DNA of 64,000 nucleotides from Runella zeae DSM 19591 (GTDB lineage Bacteria > Bacteroidota > Bacteroidia > Cytophagales > Spirosomataceae), in NCBI RefSeq assembly GCF_000423565.1, contig NZ_KE384042.1, positions 152,480 to 216,479 on the forward strand. Direction: 5' to 3'. Of the stretch, positions 34,071 to 42,983 are shown piece by piece. Each line of letters starts with the position of its first letter. The first letter of the stretch is position 1. A program made the translations under genes and the position numbers. The notes below the pieces were generated by a model. That model searched no databases. It saw only the letters and a program-made list of their open reading frames with translations, and was not told the DNA's origin.

Positions 34071-34104
34071 AAACCTTATAGGCTTCAAAAAGCCTATAAG
34101 GTTT
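34071..34104 (+). terminator. 15-bp hairpin between rpsA and tRNA-Cys
   Basis: A perfect 15-bp stem (34071-34085 with 34090-34104) with a CAAA loop ends in TTTACAAAAAGG, a weak U-tract. It may terminate rpsA transcripts, or it may be the 5' leader hairpin of the tRNA transcript, because the -7 element lies upstream of it. Confidence 0.6.
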
Positions 34105-34111
34105 ACAAAAA

Positions 34112-34182
34112 GGTCCTGTGGCCGAGTGGCTAGGCAGAGCTCTGCAAAAGCTCGTACAGCGGTTCGAATCCGCTCGGGACCT
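34112..34182 (+). tRNA. tRNA-Cys (anticodon GCA)
   Basis: The 71-base cloverleaf has a 7-bp acceptor (GGTCCTG with CGGGACC, one G-U pair), a D arm (GCCGAGTGGCTAGGC), an anticodon arm whose stem GAGCT/AGCTC holds the loop CTGCAAA with anticodon GCA, and a T arm with GGTTCGAATCC. U is the discriminator base; CCA is not encoded. It decodes both Cys codons, UGC and UGU. Confidence 0.96.
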
Positions 34183-34206
34183 CTACTACTAAAGGTTATT
34201 TTCTAG

Positions 34207-34259
34207 AAAAAATACCATTTTGGCCAAAAAAACTTACTATGGCTAAAATGGTATTTTTT
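34207..34259 (+). terminator. terminator after tRNA-Cys
   Basis: A 15-bp stem (34207-34221 with 34245-34259) extends to about 20 bp with wobble pairs (GGCCA with TGGCT), and ends in a T-rich stretch. The remaining gap to 34380 is plain AT-rich sequence. Confidence 0.78.
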
Positions 34260-34380
34260 GTTTTAAATAGGGTTGATTTTTGGCCAAAATAACGCACTTG
34301 AATATACTTAGTAGGTTATTAGTGGCTTAATTAGAAGAAATCTAAATAATAAATTATTGCAAATTAACGATAGAAATGCT

Positions 34381-34411
34381 TTGGCACGTATTCAATCGTG
34401 CATTACTTTTG
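34381..34411 (+). promoter_or_regulatory. promoter of the alternative complex III/oxidase block with an internal dyad
   Basis: TTG at 34381-34383, a 20-bp spacer and TACTTTTG at 34404-34411 match the consensus. The spacer carries the inverted repeat GCACG (34384-34388) with CGTGC (34397-34401), separated by 8 bases, a likely binding site for a regulator of respiration genes. Confidence 0.7.
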
Positions 34412-34452
34412 TAGGGTCAAGGAGTATCATGTTTTTGTTAATTCATACACGA

Positions 34453-35685
34453 ATGAAAAGTAGTTTATTTTTCAAAAAAATGCGCAGTATTGCCCAATTC
34501 TTTCTGGTTGCTTTAATAGCTACTACGAGCATCACCCAAGCGGTGGCACAAGATGGCGATGCAGCTAATGGCGAAACGCTATTTAATAATAACTGTAAGG
34601 CTTGTCACGCAACTTCCGACGAAGTGGCAGTAGGCCCAGGATTGAAAGACGTTCAAAAACGCCGCGATTTAGCTTGGATTGTTAAATGGGTAAAAAACCC
34701 GAATGGTGTCATTCAATCTGGAGATGAGTACGCTGTAGCGTTATACAACAAATTTAACAAAGCTCAGATGACCGCTTTTCCTGCTTTCGGTGAGAAAGAA
34801 GTAAAAGACATCTTAGCTTATATCGAAAAAGCAAATGCAGCTCCTGTTGCTACTGCGGCCGCTCCTGGAGCCGCTGCTGGTGGGCAAGCTAGTGGAGATG
34901 CTGCCCCGTCAGATTTGTTTACCTATATATTAGTAGCATTGCTGATAGTGATGCTTCTGGTACTTGGGGTATTGATGGCCATCGTGTCTATTTTGTCAAA
35001 AGCGGTAAGTGGTACAGCTACAGCCGGTGAAGAAGGTTCATTTTCTGATAAGCTACGTAATGGTCTTGTAGGTTTGAGCCGTAATTCTGCTGTAAGAAGT
35101 GCAACAGTTTGGTTTTTTGTTTTGATGGTAACCAAAGCTACCATCGATGGAATGTACGGAGTTGGGATTCAGCAAGGATATGCTCCTAAACAACCTATCG
35201 CATTCTCACATAAACTTCACGCAGGTCAGTACAAAATTGATTGTAACTACTGTCATACAGGGGTGAATCGTGGTAAATCTGCCACTATTCCTTCGGCCAA
35301 CATTTGTATGAACTGCCACGGAGTTATTAAAAAAGAATCTCCTGAGATTCAAAAAATATACACTGCTATCGAAAAAGATCAGCCAATCGAATGGGTACGC
35401 GTTCACAACCTTCCTGATTTGGCTTATTTCAATCACGCTCAGCACGTAAACGTAGGAGGAGTGCAGTGTCAACAATGCCACGGCGAAATCCAGACCATGG
35501 AAGTAGTGGAGCAACGCTCATCTCTCACTATGGGATGGTGTATCGACTGTCACCGTAAGACAGAAGTTAATACAAAAGAAAATGCTTACTATGATAAGCT
35601 AGTTGAACTTCACAAGTCGAAAAGCAAAGAACCATTGAAGGTTGCTGACATCGGTGGTTTAGAATGTTCAAAGTGTCATTATTAA
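34453..35685 (+). CDS. actA: alternative complex III subunit ActA with an extra N-terminal haem c domain
   Basis: The 410-residue protein has a signal peptide, then a monohaem cytochrome c domain (CKACH at residues 48-52, with a likely axial Met in QMTAFPAF), two membrane spans (about 155-180 and 215-235), and a multihaem c3-type domain with five sites: CNYCH (264-268), CMNCH, CQQCH, CIDCH and CSKCH (405-409). ActA feeds electrons from the quinol-oxidising Act complex onward. The N-terminal haem domain adds a sixth haem site to the pentahaem ActA core. I chose the ATG at 34453; a longer in-frame start at 34357 lies upstream of the promoter and is excluded. It is the first gene of the respiratory block. 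Confidence 0.9.
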   Translation: MKSSLFFKKMRSIAQFFLVALIATTSITQAVAQDGDAANGETLFNNNCKACHATSDEVAVGPGLKDVQKRRDLAWIVKWVKNPNGVIQSGDEYAVALYNKFNKAQMTAFPAFGEKEVKDILAYIEKANAAPVATAAAPGAAAGGQASGDAAPSDLFTYILVALLIVMLLVLGVLMAIVSILSKAVSGTATAGEEGSFSDKLRNGLVGLSRNSAVRSATVWFFVLMVTKATIDGMYGVGIQQGYAPKQPIAFSHKLHAGQYKIDCNYCHTGVNRGKSATIPSANICMNCHGVIKKESPEIQKIYTAIEKDQPIEWVRVHNLPDLAYFNHAQHVNVGGVQCQQCHGEIQTMEVVEQRSSLTMGWCIDCHRKTEVNTKENAYYDKLVELHKSKSKEPLKVADIGGLECSKCHY

Positions 35686-35755
35686 AAATTTGTGATTCTA
35701 ATCACTAAGGCACAAATCACAAATCAAAAACAAGAATCCAGAATCTATCAAATAT

Positions 35756-38700
35756 ATGGAAACCCAAACAAAGAGGTATTGGAAAGGATTAGAGGAACTT
35801 CGAAATGACGAGACGTTTATAAAAAATGCCCATAATGAGTTCGGCAGTTTTGAACCTACAGATTCTAGCCAAAACAAGAGTATTGTAGATGGCATTGGGT
35901 CAGATCGTCGTGATTTTCTAAAAGTATTGGGATTTGGGGTAGCTGCCGTTTCATTGGCGGCTTGTGATGCTCCTGTTAGAAAGTCAATTCCTTATATCAA
36001 TAAACCTATTGATACTTTTCCTTCTATTGCTGATTGGTATGCTTCTACCTATGCAGAAGGAGGAGATTATACCAGCATTTTGGTAAAAACAAGAGAAGGC
36101 CGCCCTATCAAAATTGAGGGAAATCGCCAGTCAAGTGTTTCGGGTGGAGGTGTTAGTGCTCGTGCTCACGCATCTTTGTTGGCACTTTATGACGTCGAAA
36201 AACTCAAAGGACCTAAAAAAGGAGAGTCAGATGCGGCATGGGATACTATTGATAAAGAAATCTCGTCTCAGCTAGCTTCTATCGCTGCTAAAGGTGGGCA
36301 GATTCGTATCGTATCTTCGACTATTCTTAGCCCTTCAACCAAAGCCGTTATTTCAGATTTTACAAAAAAATATCCTACTACTCAACACATCACTTACGAT
36401 GCTAACTCATTGGCTGGTTTGGTAAAAGCTAATGAGATTTCTTTTTCTAAGGCTGTTATCCCTTCTTACGACTTTAGTAAAGCCAAAGTAATTGTAGGTC
36501 TTAGTTGTGATTTTTTAGGTACTTGGCTTTCAGGTGATGAATTTTCTCGTCAATACGTAAAAGGGCGTAAGTTGAGCAGTGCCAAAGGTGGAAAACGCGA
36601 TATGTCGCGCCATTATCAATTTGAGACTATTCTTTCTTTAACAGGTTCAAATGCCGATTATCGTGCTGCCGTTAAGCCTTCTCAAGAGGGATTGGTAGCA
36701 TTGGCTTTATATAATAAAATCACTGGCGCTGCCGGTGTTTCTTTAGGAGCAGATGTTGATAAGCTCATCGACAAAGCTGCTAAAGATTTGAAAGCTGCTC
36801 AAGGAGCTGCATTGGTAGTGTCCGGTTCTAATGACCCCAATGTACAAGTTGTAGTCAATGCGCTGAATAGTGCATTGGGTTCTTATGGAACTACTATTGA
36901 TTTAGGCACGCCTACTTACTATCGCCAAGGAAACGATACTGCCATGAATGAATTGGTGGACGGTGTTAAAAACGGCGCAGTAAGTGCAGTTATTTTTTAT
37001 GGATGTAATCCTGTATACGACCATCCTAGAGGTGCTGAATTGAAAGACAGTATTTCAAAATTAAGTCTTTCGGTATCGTTTGCAGATCGCCCAGAAGAAA
37101 CAGCTTCTTTGTGTAAATATATCACACCTGCTCCTCACTATTTGGAGTCTTGGGGCGACGCTGAGCCAAAAGCTGGTTCTTACAGCCTTCAACAGCCAAC
37201 TATTTCTTTGATTTATAAAACACGCCAAGCGCAGTCTAGCCTTCTTAAATGGGCTGGTTTAAGCGACGATTTTTACGCTTACTTGCGCAACTTCTGGAAA
37301 ACCAATATCCTTGGAGGTGGTGATTTTGAAAGCGCATGGACTAAAGCATTGCATGATGGCGTGTTTGAGCGTGCTGGTGCTTCTACGGCAAGTGGTGCTG
37401 GTGCTCCTGCCGGAGTAGATACTGCTATCGCTGCTGTAAAAAATACTTACAAGTCAGGTTCAGGTATCGAAGTAGTTTTGTACGAAAAAGTGGGAATGGG
37501 CACAGGTACACTTGCCAATAACCCATGGTTGCAAGAATTCCCAGAACCTGTTACTAAGGCATGTTGGGACAATTACGCAAGTGTTTCGCAGAAAACGGCT
37601 CAAGAACTAGGGCTTTCTCAAAACGATGTAGTAAAAGTAGAAGTTAAAGGCAAATCAGTAGAATTGCCTGTGTTGGTACAACCCGGTCAAGCCAACGGAA
37701 CCGTTGCAATTGCTATTGGTTATGGTCGTGAGAAAGCTGGTAAATCTGGTAATGGAGTCGGTGTGAATGTATTCCCATTTGCACAGTACAAGGCGGGATT
37801 TGTCAGTTTCAATGCGGGTGAAGGTATTGTAAGTAAAACAGGAAGCACTCATAAAATTGCACAAACTCAAACTCACGAGACCGTAATGGCTCGTAAGGCG
37901 GTATTGCAAGAAGCTCGTTTGCCAGAATACCAAAAAGATACAAAAGCGGGGCGTTATTTCCCTCACGTATTTACTTCAGAAGGCGTAAAATCTTCGACCG
38001 AAATCTCCCTATGGAATGGTTATGAAAAACCAAACCATTCATGGGGCTTAGTGATTGACCTCAATTCATGTACAGGTTGTGGGTCTTGTGTTATTAGCTG
38101 TCAAGCCGAAAACAACGTATCTGTAGTAGGACGTCAGGAAGTTATCAATCGTCGTGAGATGCACTGGATTCGTATCGACCGCTATTATAGCAGTGATGCG
38201 GTAGAAGATTTGAAAGGTTTAGAAATCGCTTCTGAAAACCCAGAGGTGACTTTCCAACCTTTGATGTGTCAGCACTGCGGTAATGCTCCTTGTGAGACGG
38301 TATGTCCAGTATTGGCTACGACTCACAGTACTGAAGGTCTGAATCAAATGGCTTATAACCGTTGTGTAGGTACTCGTTATTGTGCCAACAACTGCCCTTA
38401 TAAAGTACGTCGTTTCAACTGGTTTAAGTATTTTGATAACGATAACTTCGATTATCACTTCAACAACGACCTCGGTAAGATGGTAATCAACCCAGACGTA
38501 ACAGTGCGTTCACGTGGGGTAATCGAAAAATGCTCAATGTGCGTACAGCGTATTCAAGAAGGTAAACTCAATGCTAAGAAGGAGCGTCGTCGTCCTATTG
38601 ATGGCGAAATCGAAGTAGCATGTTCGCAATCTTGCCCCACTGATGCGATTATTTTTGGCGATATGAATGACCCAGAAAGTCGCATTTCTAAGTTGTTGGC

Positions 38701-38845
38701 AGAAGAGAAAGATAATCGTGCCTTTACGATGTTGGAAGAAATCAACGTTAAACCACAAATTACGTATTTGACCAAAATTCGTAACAAAGACGTTGATGCG
38801 AAAGCTGCTGCTGCCACAGAACATGCTGAGCACGGAGGACACTAA
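35756..38845 (+). CDS. actB: alternative complex III subunit ActB, molybdopterin-oxidoreductase-like plus Fe-S
   Basis: The 1029-residue periplasmic protein has a twin-arginine-type motif RRDFLKVLGF at residues 51-60, displaced from the N-terminus, as in the TAT-variant molybdopterin oxidoreductases, followed by a cysteine that may be lipidated (LAAC). The first ~740 residues are a molybdopterin-oxidoreductase-like fold that normally lacks the cofactor in ActB. Four cysteine clusters for iron-sulfur centres follow: CTGCGSCVISC, CQHCGNAPCETVC, CVGTRYCANNC and CSMCVQRI with CSQSC. It carries electrons toward ActA/ActE. The C-terminus ends in a histidine-rich tail. It follows actA by 70 bases. 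Confidence 0.95.
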   Translation: METQTKRYWKGLEELRNDETFIKNAHNEFGSFEPTDSSQNKSIVDGIGSDRRDFLKVLGFGVAAVSLAACDAPVRKSIPYINKPIDTFPSIADWYASTYAEGGDYTSILVKTREGRPIKIEGNRQSSVSGGGVSARAHASLLALYDVEKLKGPKKGESDAAWDTIDKEISSQLASIAAKGGQIRIVSSTILSPSTKAVISDFTKKYPTTQHITYDANSLAGLVKANEISFSKAVIPSYDFSKAKVIVGLSCDFLGTWLSGDEFSRQYVKGRKLSSAKGGKRDMSRHYQFETILSLTGSNADYRAAVKPSQEGLVALALYNKITGAAGVSLGADVDKLIDKAAKDLKAAQGAALVVSGSNDPNVQVVVNALNSALGSYGTTIDLGTPTYYRQGNDTAMNELVDGVKNGAVSAVIFYGCNPVYDHPRGAELKDSISKLSLSVSFADRPEETASLCKYITPAPHYLESWGDAEPKAGSYSLQQPTISLIYKTRQAQSSLLKWAGLSDDFYAYLRNFWKTNILGGGDFESAWTKALHDGVFERAGASTASGAGAPAGVDTAIAAVKNTYKSGSGIEVVLYEKVGMGTGTLANNPWLQEFPEPVTKACWDNYASVSQKTAQELGLSQNDVVKVEVKGKSVELPVLVQPGQANGTVAIAIGYGREKAGKSGNGVGVNVFPFAQYKAGFVSFNAGEGIVSKTGSTHKIAQTQTHETVMARKAVLQEARLPEYQKDTKAGRYFPHVFTSEGVKSSTEISLWNGYEKPNHSWGLVIDLNSCTGCGSCVISCQAENNVSVVGRQEVINRREMHWIRIDRYYSSDAVEDLKGLEIASENPEVTFQPLMCQHCGNAPCETVCPVLATTHSTEGLNQMAYNRCVGTRYCANNCPYKVRRFNWFKYFDNDNFDYHFNNDLGKMVINPDVTVRSRGVIEKCSMCVQRIQEGKLNAKKERRRPIDGEIEVACSQSCPTDAIIFGDMNDPESRISKLLAEEKDNRAFTMLEEINVKPQITYLTKIRNKDVDAKAAAATEHAEHGGH

Positions 38846-38912
38846 TATACTTAGTGAACAAAAATTGGTTTTAAATTAAAAGATAACTACTAACAAATAA
38901 CTTTCAATAGAT

Positions 38913-40340
38913 ATGCACGTTACTTCACCCGTAAGAACCCCTCTCGTAACTGGTGGCAAAACATATGCCGATGTGACAGAGGATATCTGCAAGCAGGTGG
39001 AAGGCAAGCCTACCAAAGAATGGAAAGTCGCTTTTGGTATTTCATTAGCGGTTTTAGCTTACGGGACAGCCTGCTTATTCTGGACCTGGTGGGAAGGATT
39101 GGGCGTTTGGGGCCTAAACAAAACGGTCGGCTGGGCATGGGACATTACCAACTTCGTATGGTGGGTTGGGATTGGTCACGCAGGTACGTTGATTTCAGCT
39201 ATTTTGTTGTTGTTCCGCCAAAAATGGAGAACATCCATCAACCGTGCTGCAGAAGCGATGACCATTTTTGCCGTTATTTGTGCGGCTTCATTTATCTTAA
39301 TGCACATGGGTCGTCCTTGGTTGGCGCACTGGGCATTACCTCTTCCTAACACATTTGGTTCGTTGTGGGTAAACTTCAACTCTCCTCTTGTATGGGACGT
39401 ATTTGCAATCTCTACTTATTTCTCTGTTTCGTGTTTGTTTTGGTACGTAGGTTTAGTGCCTGACTTGGCTACGATTCGCGATCGGGCCCAAAACAAAGTT
39501 TCTAAGTATATCTATGGCACCTTGGCTATGGGATGGAACGGTTCTTCAAAAACTTGGGCACGTTACGAATACATCAGTTTGATTTTGGCTGGTTTGTCAA
39601 CTCCCCTTGTACTTTCAGTACACACTATCGTATCATTTGACTTTGCAACTTCGGTTATTCCGGGCTGGCACACGACTATCTTCCCTCCTTACTTCGTAGC
39701 AGGTGCGATTTTCTCTGGCTTTGCCATGGTACAAAACTTGATGCTTGTGACACGGGTAGTGTACAAATTAGAAGATTACATCACTTTTGAGCACATTGAA
39801 ATGATGAATACAATCATCACTTTGACTGGGTCAATTGTGGGGGTAGCTTATCTTACTGAATTCTTCATTGCTTGGTACTCTGGAGTAGAATACGAAAGTT
39901 ATGCTTTCATCAACCGTGCTACTGGTCCTTACTGGTGGGCATACTGGGCGATGATGACTTGTAACGTAATTTCTCCACAGTTGTTTTGGAGCCGTAAGAT
40001 TCGTCGTAGTATCACTTGGACATTCTTTTTGTCAGTAGTAGTAAACATCGGTATGTGGTTTGAGCGTTTTGTGATTATCGTAACTTCACTTCACCGCGAT
40101 TACATTCCTTCAAGCTGGGCAATGTTCTATCCTACTATGTTTGATATTGGAGATTATATTTTCTCTTTCGGGCTTTTCTTTACTCTTTTCTTCTTGTTTT
40201 CTAAATACTTGCCAGTGGTTAACATGGCCGAAGTAAAAGCTGTAATTAGAACATCATCTGAGAAATTGCCTAAGAAAATTTCTGGTGTATCAAAAGCGGA
40301 TCGTTTGGCTTCGCCCGCCTACAAAAAAGATGCTGAATAA
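38913..40340 (+). CDS. actC: alternative complex III subunit ActC, NrfD-like membrane protein
   Basis: The 475-residue integral membrane protein has about ten hydrophobic spans and NrfD/PsrC-family character, with [19 protein letters not shown] near residue 85 (quinol-site region), [15 protein letters not shown], and [19 protein letters not shown]. It oxidises quinol at the membrane and passes electrons to the Fe-S centres of ActB. It follows actB by 67 bases. Confidence 0.94.
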   Translation: MHVTSPVRTPLVTGGKTYADVTEDICKQVEGKPTKEWKVAFGISLAVLAYGTACLFWTWWEGLGVWGLNKTVGWAWDITNFVWWVGIGHAGTLISAILLLFRQKWRTSINRAAEAMTIFAVICAASFILMHMGRPWLAHWALPLPNTFGSLWVNFNSPLVWDVFAISTYFSVSCLFWYVGLVPDLATIRDRAQNKVSKYIYGTLAMGWNGSSKTWARYEYISLILAGLSTPLVLSVHTIVSFDFATSVIPGWHTTIFPPYFVAGAIFSGFAMVQNLMLVTRVVYKLEDYITFEHIEMMNTIITLTGSIVGVAYLTEFFIAWYSGVEYESYAFINRATGPYWWAYWAMMTCNVISPQLFWSRKIRRSITWTFFLSVVVNIGMWFERFVIIVTSLHRDYIPSSWAMFYPTMFDIGDYIFSFGLFFTLFFLFSKYLPVVNMAEVKAVIRTSSEKLPKKISGVSKADRLASPAYKKDAE

Positions 40341-40396
40341 GAGATAGTATTGAAAAGATACATAATCTCAAATCCTAAAATTTAACTGACAAAAAA

Positions 40397-40924
40397 ATGA
40401 CGGATATTAATAAAAAGTTTTTAGTAGGTGTTTACGATGATGACGATGTGGTGTTGTCGGCCGTTGGTAAGTTGAAAAACTCAGGGGTGAAAATCTATGA
40501 AGTTTATTCTCCTTTTGCGATTCACGGTATGGATACCGCTATCGGGCATCCGCGTACTAGAATAGGTATTGCTGCTTTTTGTTTTGGATGCACTGGGTTT
40601 TTGTGTGCATTGCTTCTTACGACTTGGACTATGGGAATAGATTGGCCAATGGTAATTGGGGGAAAAGACCCTATTTCGCTTCCAAACTATGTACCTGTCA
40701 TGTTTGAGTTGACTGTATTGTTTACTGCATTTGGAATGACAATCAGCTTCTTTATCACAAATGGATTAGGCCCTACTGTAAAGCCTCTTTTGTTTGACCC
40801 ACGTTGTACCGACAATAAATTTGTAATGGCGATTGACCTTAGCAAAAACAAATTGTCAGAAGCAGAAATCGCTAGTATTGTTAAAGCGTCTGGGGCAGAA
40901 GAAGTGAGTATAAAACAGTTGTAA
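40397..40924 (+). CDS. actD: alternative complex III subunit ActD (DUF3341)
   Basis: The 175-residue protein has two membrane spans (FCFGCTGFLCALLLTTWTMG and MFELTVLFTAFGMTISFFIT) between soluble ends and matches the DUF3341 family: KFLVGVYDDDDVVLSAVGKL at the start, GHPRTRIG in the middle. ActD has no redox centre and helps hold the complex together. Placement between actC and actE is canonical. Confidence 0.92.
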   Translation: MTDINKKFLVGVYDDDDVVLSAVGKLKNSGVKIYEVYSPFAIHGMDTAIGHPRTRIGIAAFCFGCTGFLCALLLTTWTMGIDWPMVIGGKDPISLPNYVPVMFELTVLFTAFGMTISFFITNGLGPTVKPLLFDPRCTDNKFVMAIDLSKNKLSEAEIASIVKASGAEEVSIKQL

Positions 40925-40938
40925 TGCATTAAAATACG

Positions 40939-41529
40939 ATGAAAAGAATACATACATTGATAATTGCCGTTTTTGCTGGGATTGCTGCCATGACTTCATG
41001 TAAGCGTGGTCACGATGATACTGGCTTGGAATATGCTCCTAACATGTACAATTCGGTTGGGTATGAACCGTATACTCAAATTGAGAAAAACCCAATTAAT
41101 GCCGATGGTAAAAACATGAGAGAACCGGTAGCCGGAACGGTATCGCGTCGAAACTATAAGACTCAATTTGATAGCGCAAGTGTTGACTTGATGATTTATC
41201 ATTTGGGAAAAGATGATTTGGCTACTGCGGAGGCAGTACTCAAAAATCCTGTCCCTAACACTGCAAAAACCTTAGCTGAAGGGAAAGCTTTGTATACACG
41301 CTATTGTCAACACTGCCACGGAGAAGGTGGTGCAGGTGATGGTCCCGTAGCAGATATGTACAAAGGGGTACCAAATTATAAAGCAGATGCTTATCTGAAT
41401 ATGACAGATGGACATATTTTTCATGTAATCACGCATGGAAAAGGACGTATGTGGCCACATGGCTCACAGGTGACTCCAGAAGAGCGTTGGAAAATCGCTC
41501 ATTATGTTCATAAATTACAGAAAAGCTAA
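40939..41529 (+). CDS. actE: alternative complex III subunit ActE, monohaem cytochrome c lipoprotein
   Basis: The 196-residue protein has a lipobox (IAAMTSC) and one haem site CQHCH at residues 123-127 in a class I cytochrome c fold (YTRYCQHCHGEGGAGDGPVA), with a likely Met ligand in GKGRMWPHG. It receives electrons from the Act complex and can hand them to the aa3 oxidase CuA site encoded just downstream. It starts 14 bases after actD. Confidence 0.93.
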   Translation: MKRIHTLIIAVFAGIAAMTSCKRGHDDTGLEYAPNMYNSVGYEPYTQIEKNPINADGKNMREPVAGTVSRRNYKTQFDSASVDLMIYHLGKDDLATAEAVLKNPVPNTAKTLAEGKALYTRYCQHCHGEGGAGDGPVADMYKGVPNYKADAYLNMTDGHIFHVITHGKGRMWPHGSQVTPEERWKIAHYVHKLQKS

Positions 41530-41627
41530 GTAAGAAGTTAAAAGTCAATGGATATAGATTTAATAATATTGAGTCAATCCATTTACAACTAACAAAAACA
41601 ATAAACAATTAACGACAAAGATTTATA

Positions 41628-42953
41628 ATGGGCGCACATCATCACGAAGTTGTTTCTGTAGAAGAACAATTTGAATTTACCGCCGAATCAAAACGTAATC
41701 TGCTGATTGGCATGGGTATCGGTGCCGCACTGGTTTTGGTGGGAGCATATTTGTTGTCGCAGGGCGGAGGGCATGGCCACGAAGCTCACGATGCTGCTCA
41801 TGCAGCTGCTGGTCATGCTGCCGAGCATGCTCATGACCATGGTCATGGCTATCACTGGACACAACGTATCATTGCCAATTTGTGGGTAAATAGTGTATAT
41901 TTTGCCGGCATTTCAGTGGTGGGGATGTTTTTTATTTCGTACAATTATCTTGCCCAAGCAGGATGGTCTGCCGTTTTTAAACGTGTTCCAGAAGCGATGC
42001 CTGCTTTCTTGCCAATTCCAGCTATCATTATTATTGTTATAGCCGTTTTGTTTGGCGACAAGCTGTTCCATTGGATGCACGAAGGAATTATGGATCCTAC
42101 TAGTGAGCATTATGATGCAATCATCGCTGGTAAAAAGGGCTTTTTAAATAAGCCATTCTACTATATTCGCTTGGTCTTATATTTTGGACTTTGGTATGGA
42201 TTATGGAGAGTAATTCGTACTCTTTCTCTTCAAGAAGACGAGATTGGAGGTACAGGCAACTATTATAAGTCAATCAAATTTGGCACTGCCTTTTTGGTTG
42301 TTTTTGCAGTTACTTCTTCTACCTCGGCATGGGACTTAGTGATGTCAATTGATACGCACTGGTTTTCTACTATGTTTGGATGGTATACATTAGCAAGCTG
42401 GCACGTGGCTGGTTTGGCGACGATGACTTTGACGATTGTGACTTTGAAAGAGAAAGGATATTTGAAAGCTGTGAATGCAAGCCACTTACACGATTTAGGT
42501 AAGTTTTGTTTTGCGTTTTCAATCTTCTGGACTTATGTATGGTTTGCTCAATTTTTATTGATTTACTATGCCAACTTGCCAGAAGAAACTATTTATTTCC
42601 GTGAGCGTTTTTCAGGATATGGAGGAATCTACAAAGGCCCATTTTTTGTGAATATTATTTTAAACTTTGTACTTCCATTCTTAGTTTTAATGACAAGAGA
42701 TTCAAAACGTACCTCGATAATATTGAAAGTCGCCTGTTGGTCAATTCTTGTAGGACACTATTTTGATTTCTATACTAATATTATGCCTGGTACAGTTGGT
42801 GCTAATGGTGGTTTTGGAGCAGTAGAGTTTGGTTTTGTACTGTTGTTTGCCTGCGGATTTATTTGGTCAGTTTCAACTCAACTTACTAAAGCAAATCTTA
42901 TCCCTCGTAACCACCCAATGCTAGAGGAGTCTTTGCATCACGATATTGCTTAA
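41628..42953 (+). CDS. actF: alternative complex III subunit ActF with a histidine-rich loop
   Basis: The 441-residue membrane protein has about ten spans and resembles ActC/NrfD, as ActF normally does (WHVAGLATMTLTIVTLKE, CFAFSIFWTYVWFAQFLLIYY, PGTVGANGGFG). It begins MGAHHHEVV, and after the first span has a loop of about 35 residues containing over ten histidines (GHGHEAHDAAHAA, AEHAHDHGHGYHW). This is a striking metal-binding-type tail; its role is not known. The gap from actE is 98 bases. Confidence 0.92.
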   Translation: MGAHHHEVVSVEEQFEFTAESKRNLLIGMGIGAALVLVGAYLLSQGGGHGHEAHDAAHAAAGHAAEHAHDHGHGYHWTQRIIANLWVNSVYFAGISVVGMFFISYNYLAQAGWSAVFKRVPEAMPAFLPIPAIIIIVIAVLFGDKLFHWMHEGIMDPTSEHYDAIIAGKKGFLNKPFYYIRLVLYFGLWYGLWRVIRTLSLQEDEIGGTGNYYKSIKFGTAFLVVFAVTSSTSAWDLVMSIDTHWFSTMFGWYTLASWHVAGLATMTLTIVTLKEKGYLKAVNASHLHDLGKFCFAFSIFWTYVWFAQFLLIYYANLPEETIYFRERFSGYGGIYKGPFFVNIILNFVLPFLVLMTRDSKRTSIILKVACWSILVGHYFDFYTNIMPGTVGANGGFGAVEFGFVLLFACGFIWSVSTQLTKANLIPRNHPMLEESLHHDIA

Positions 42954-42983
42954 AATAATTAGTTTACAACTTATCCTAATACG

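Noticed and set aside
34357..34452. Longer reading frame upstream of actA, starting with TTG
   Set aside because: It runs through the consensus promoter (34381-34411), and the ATG at 34453 gives a clean signal peptide.
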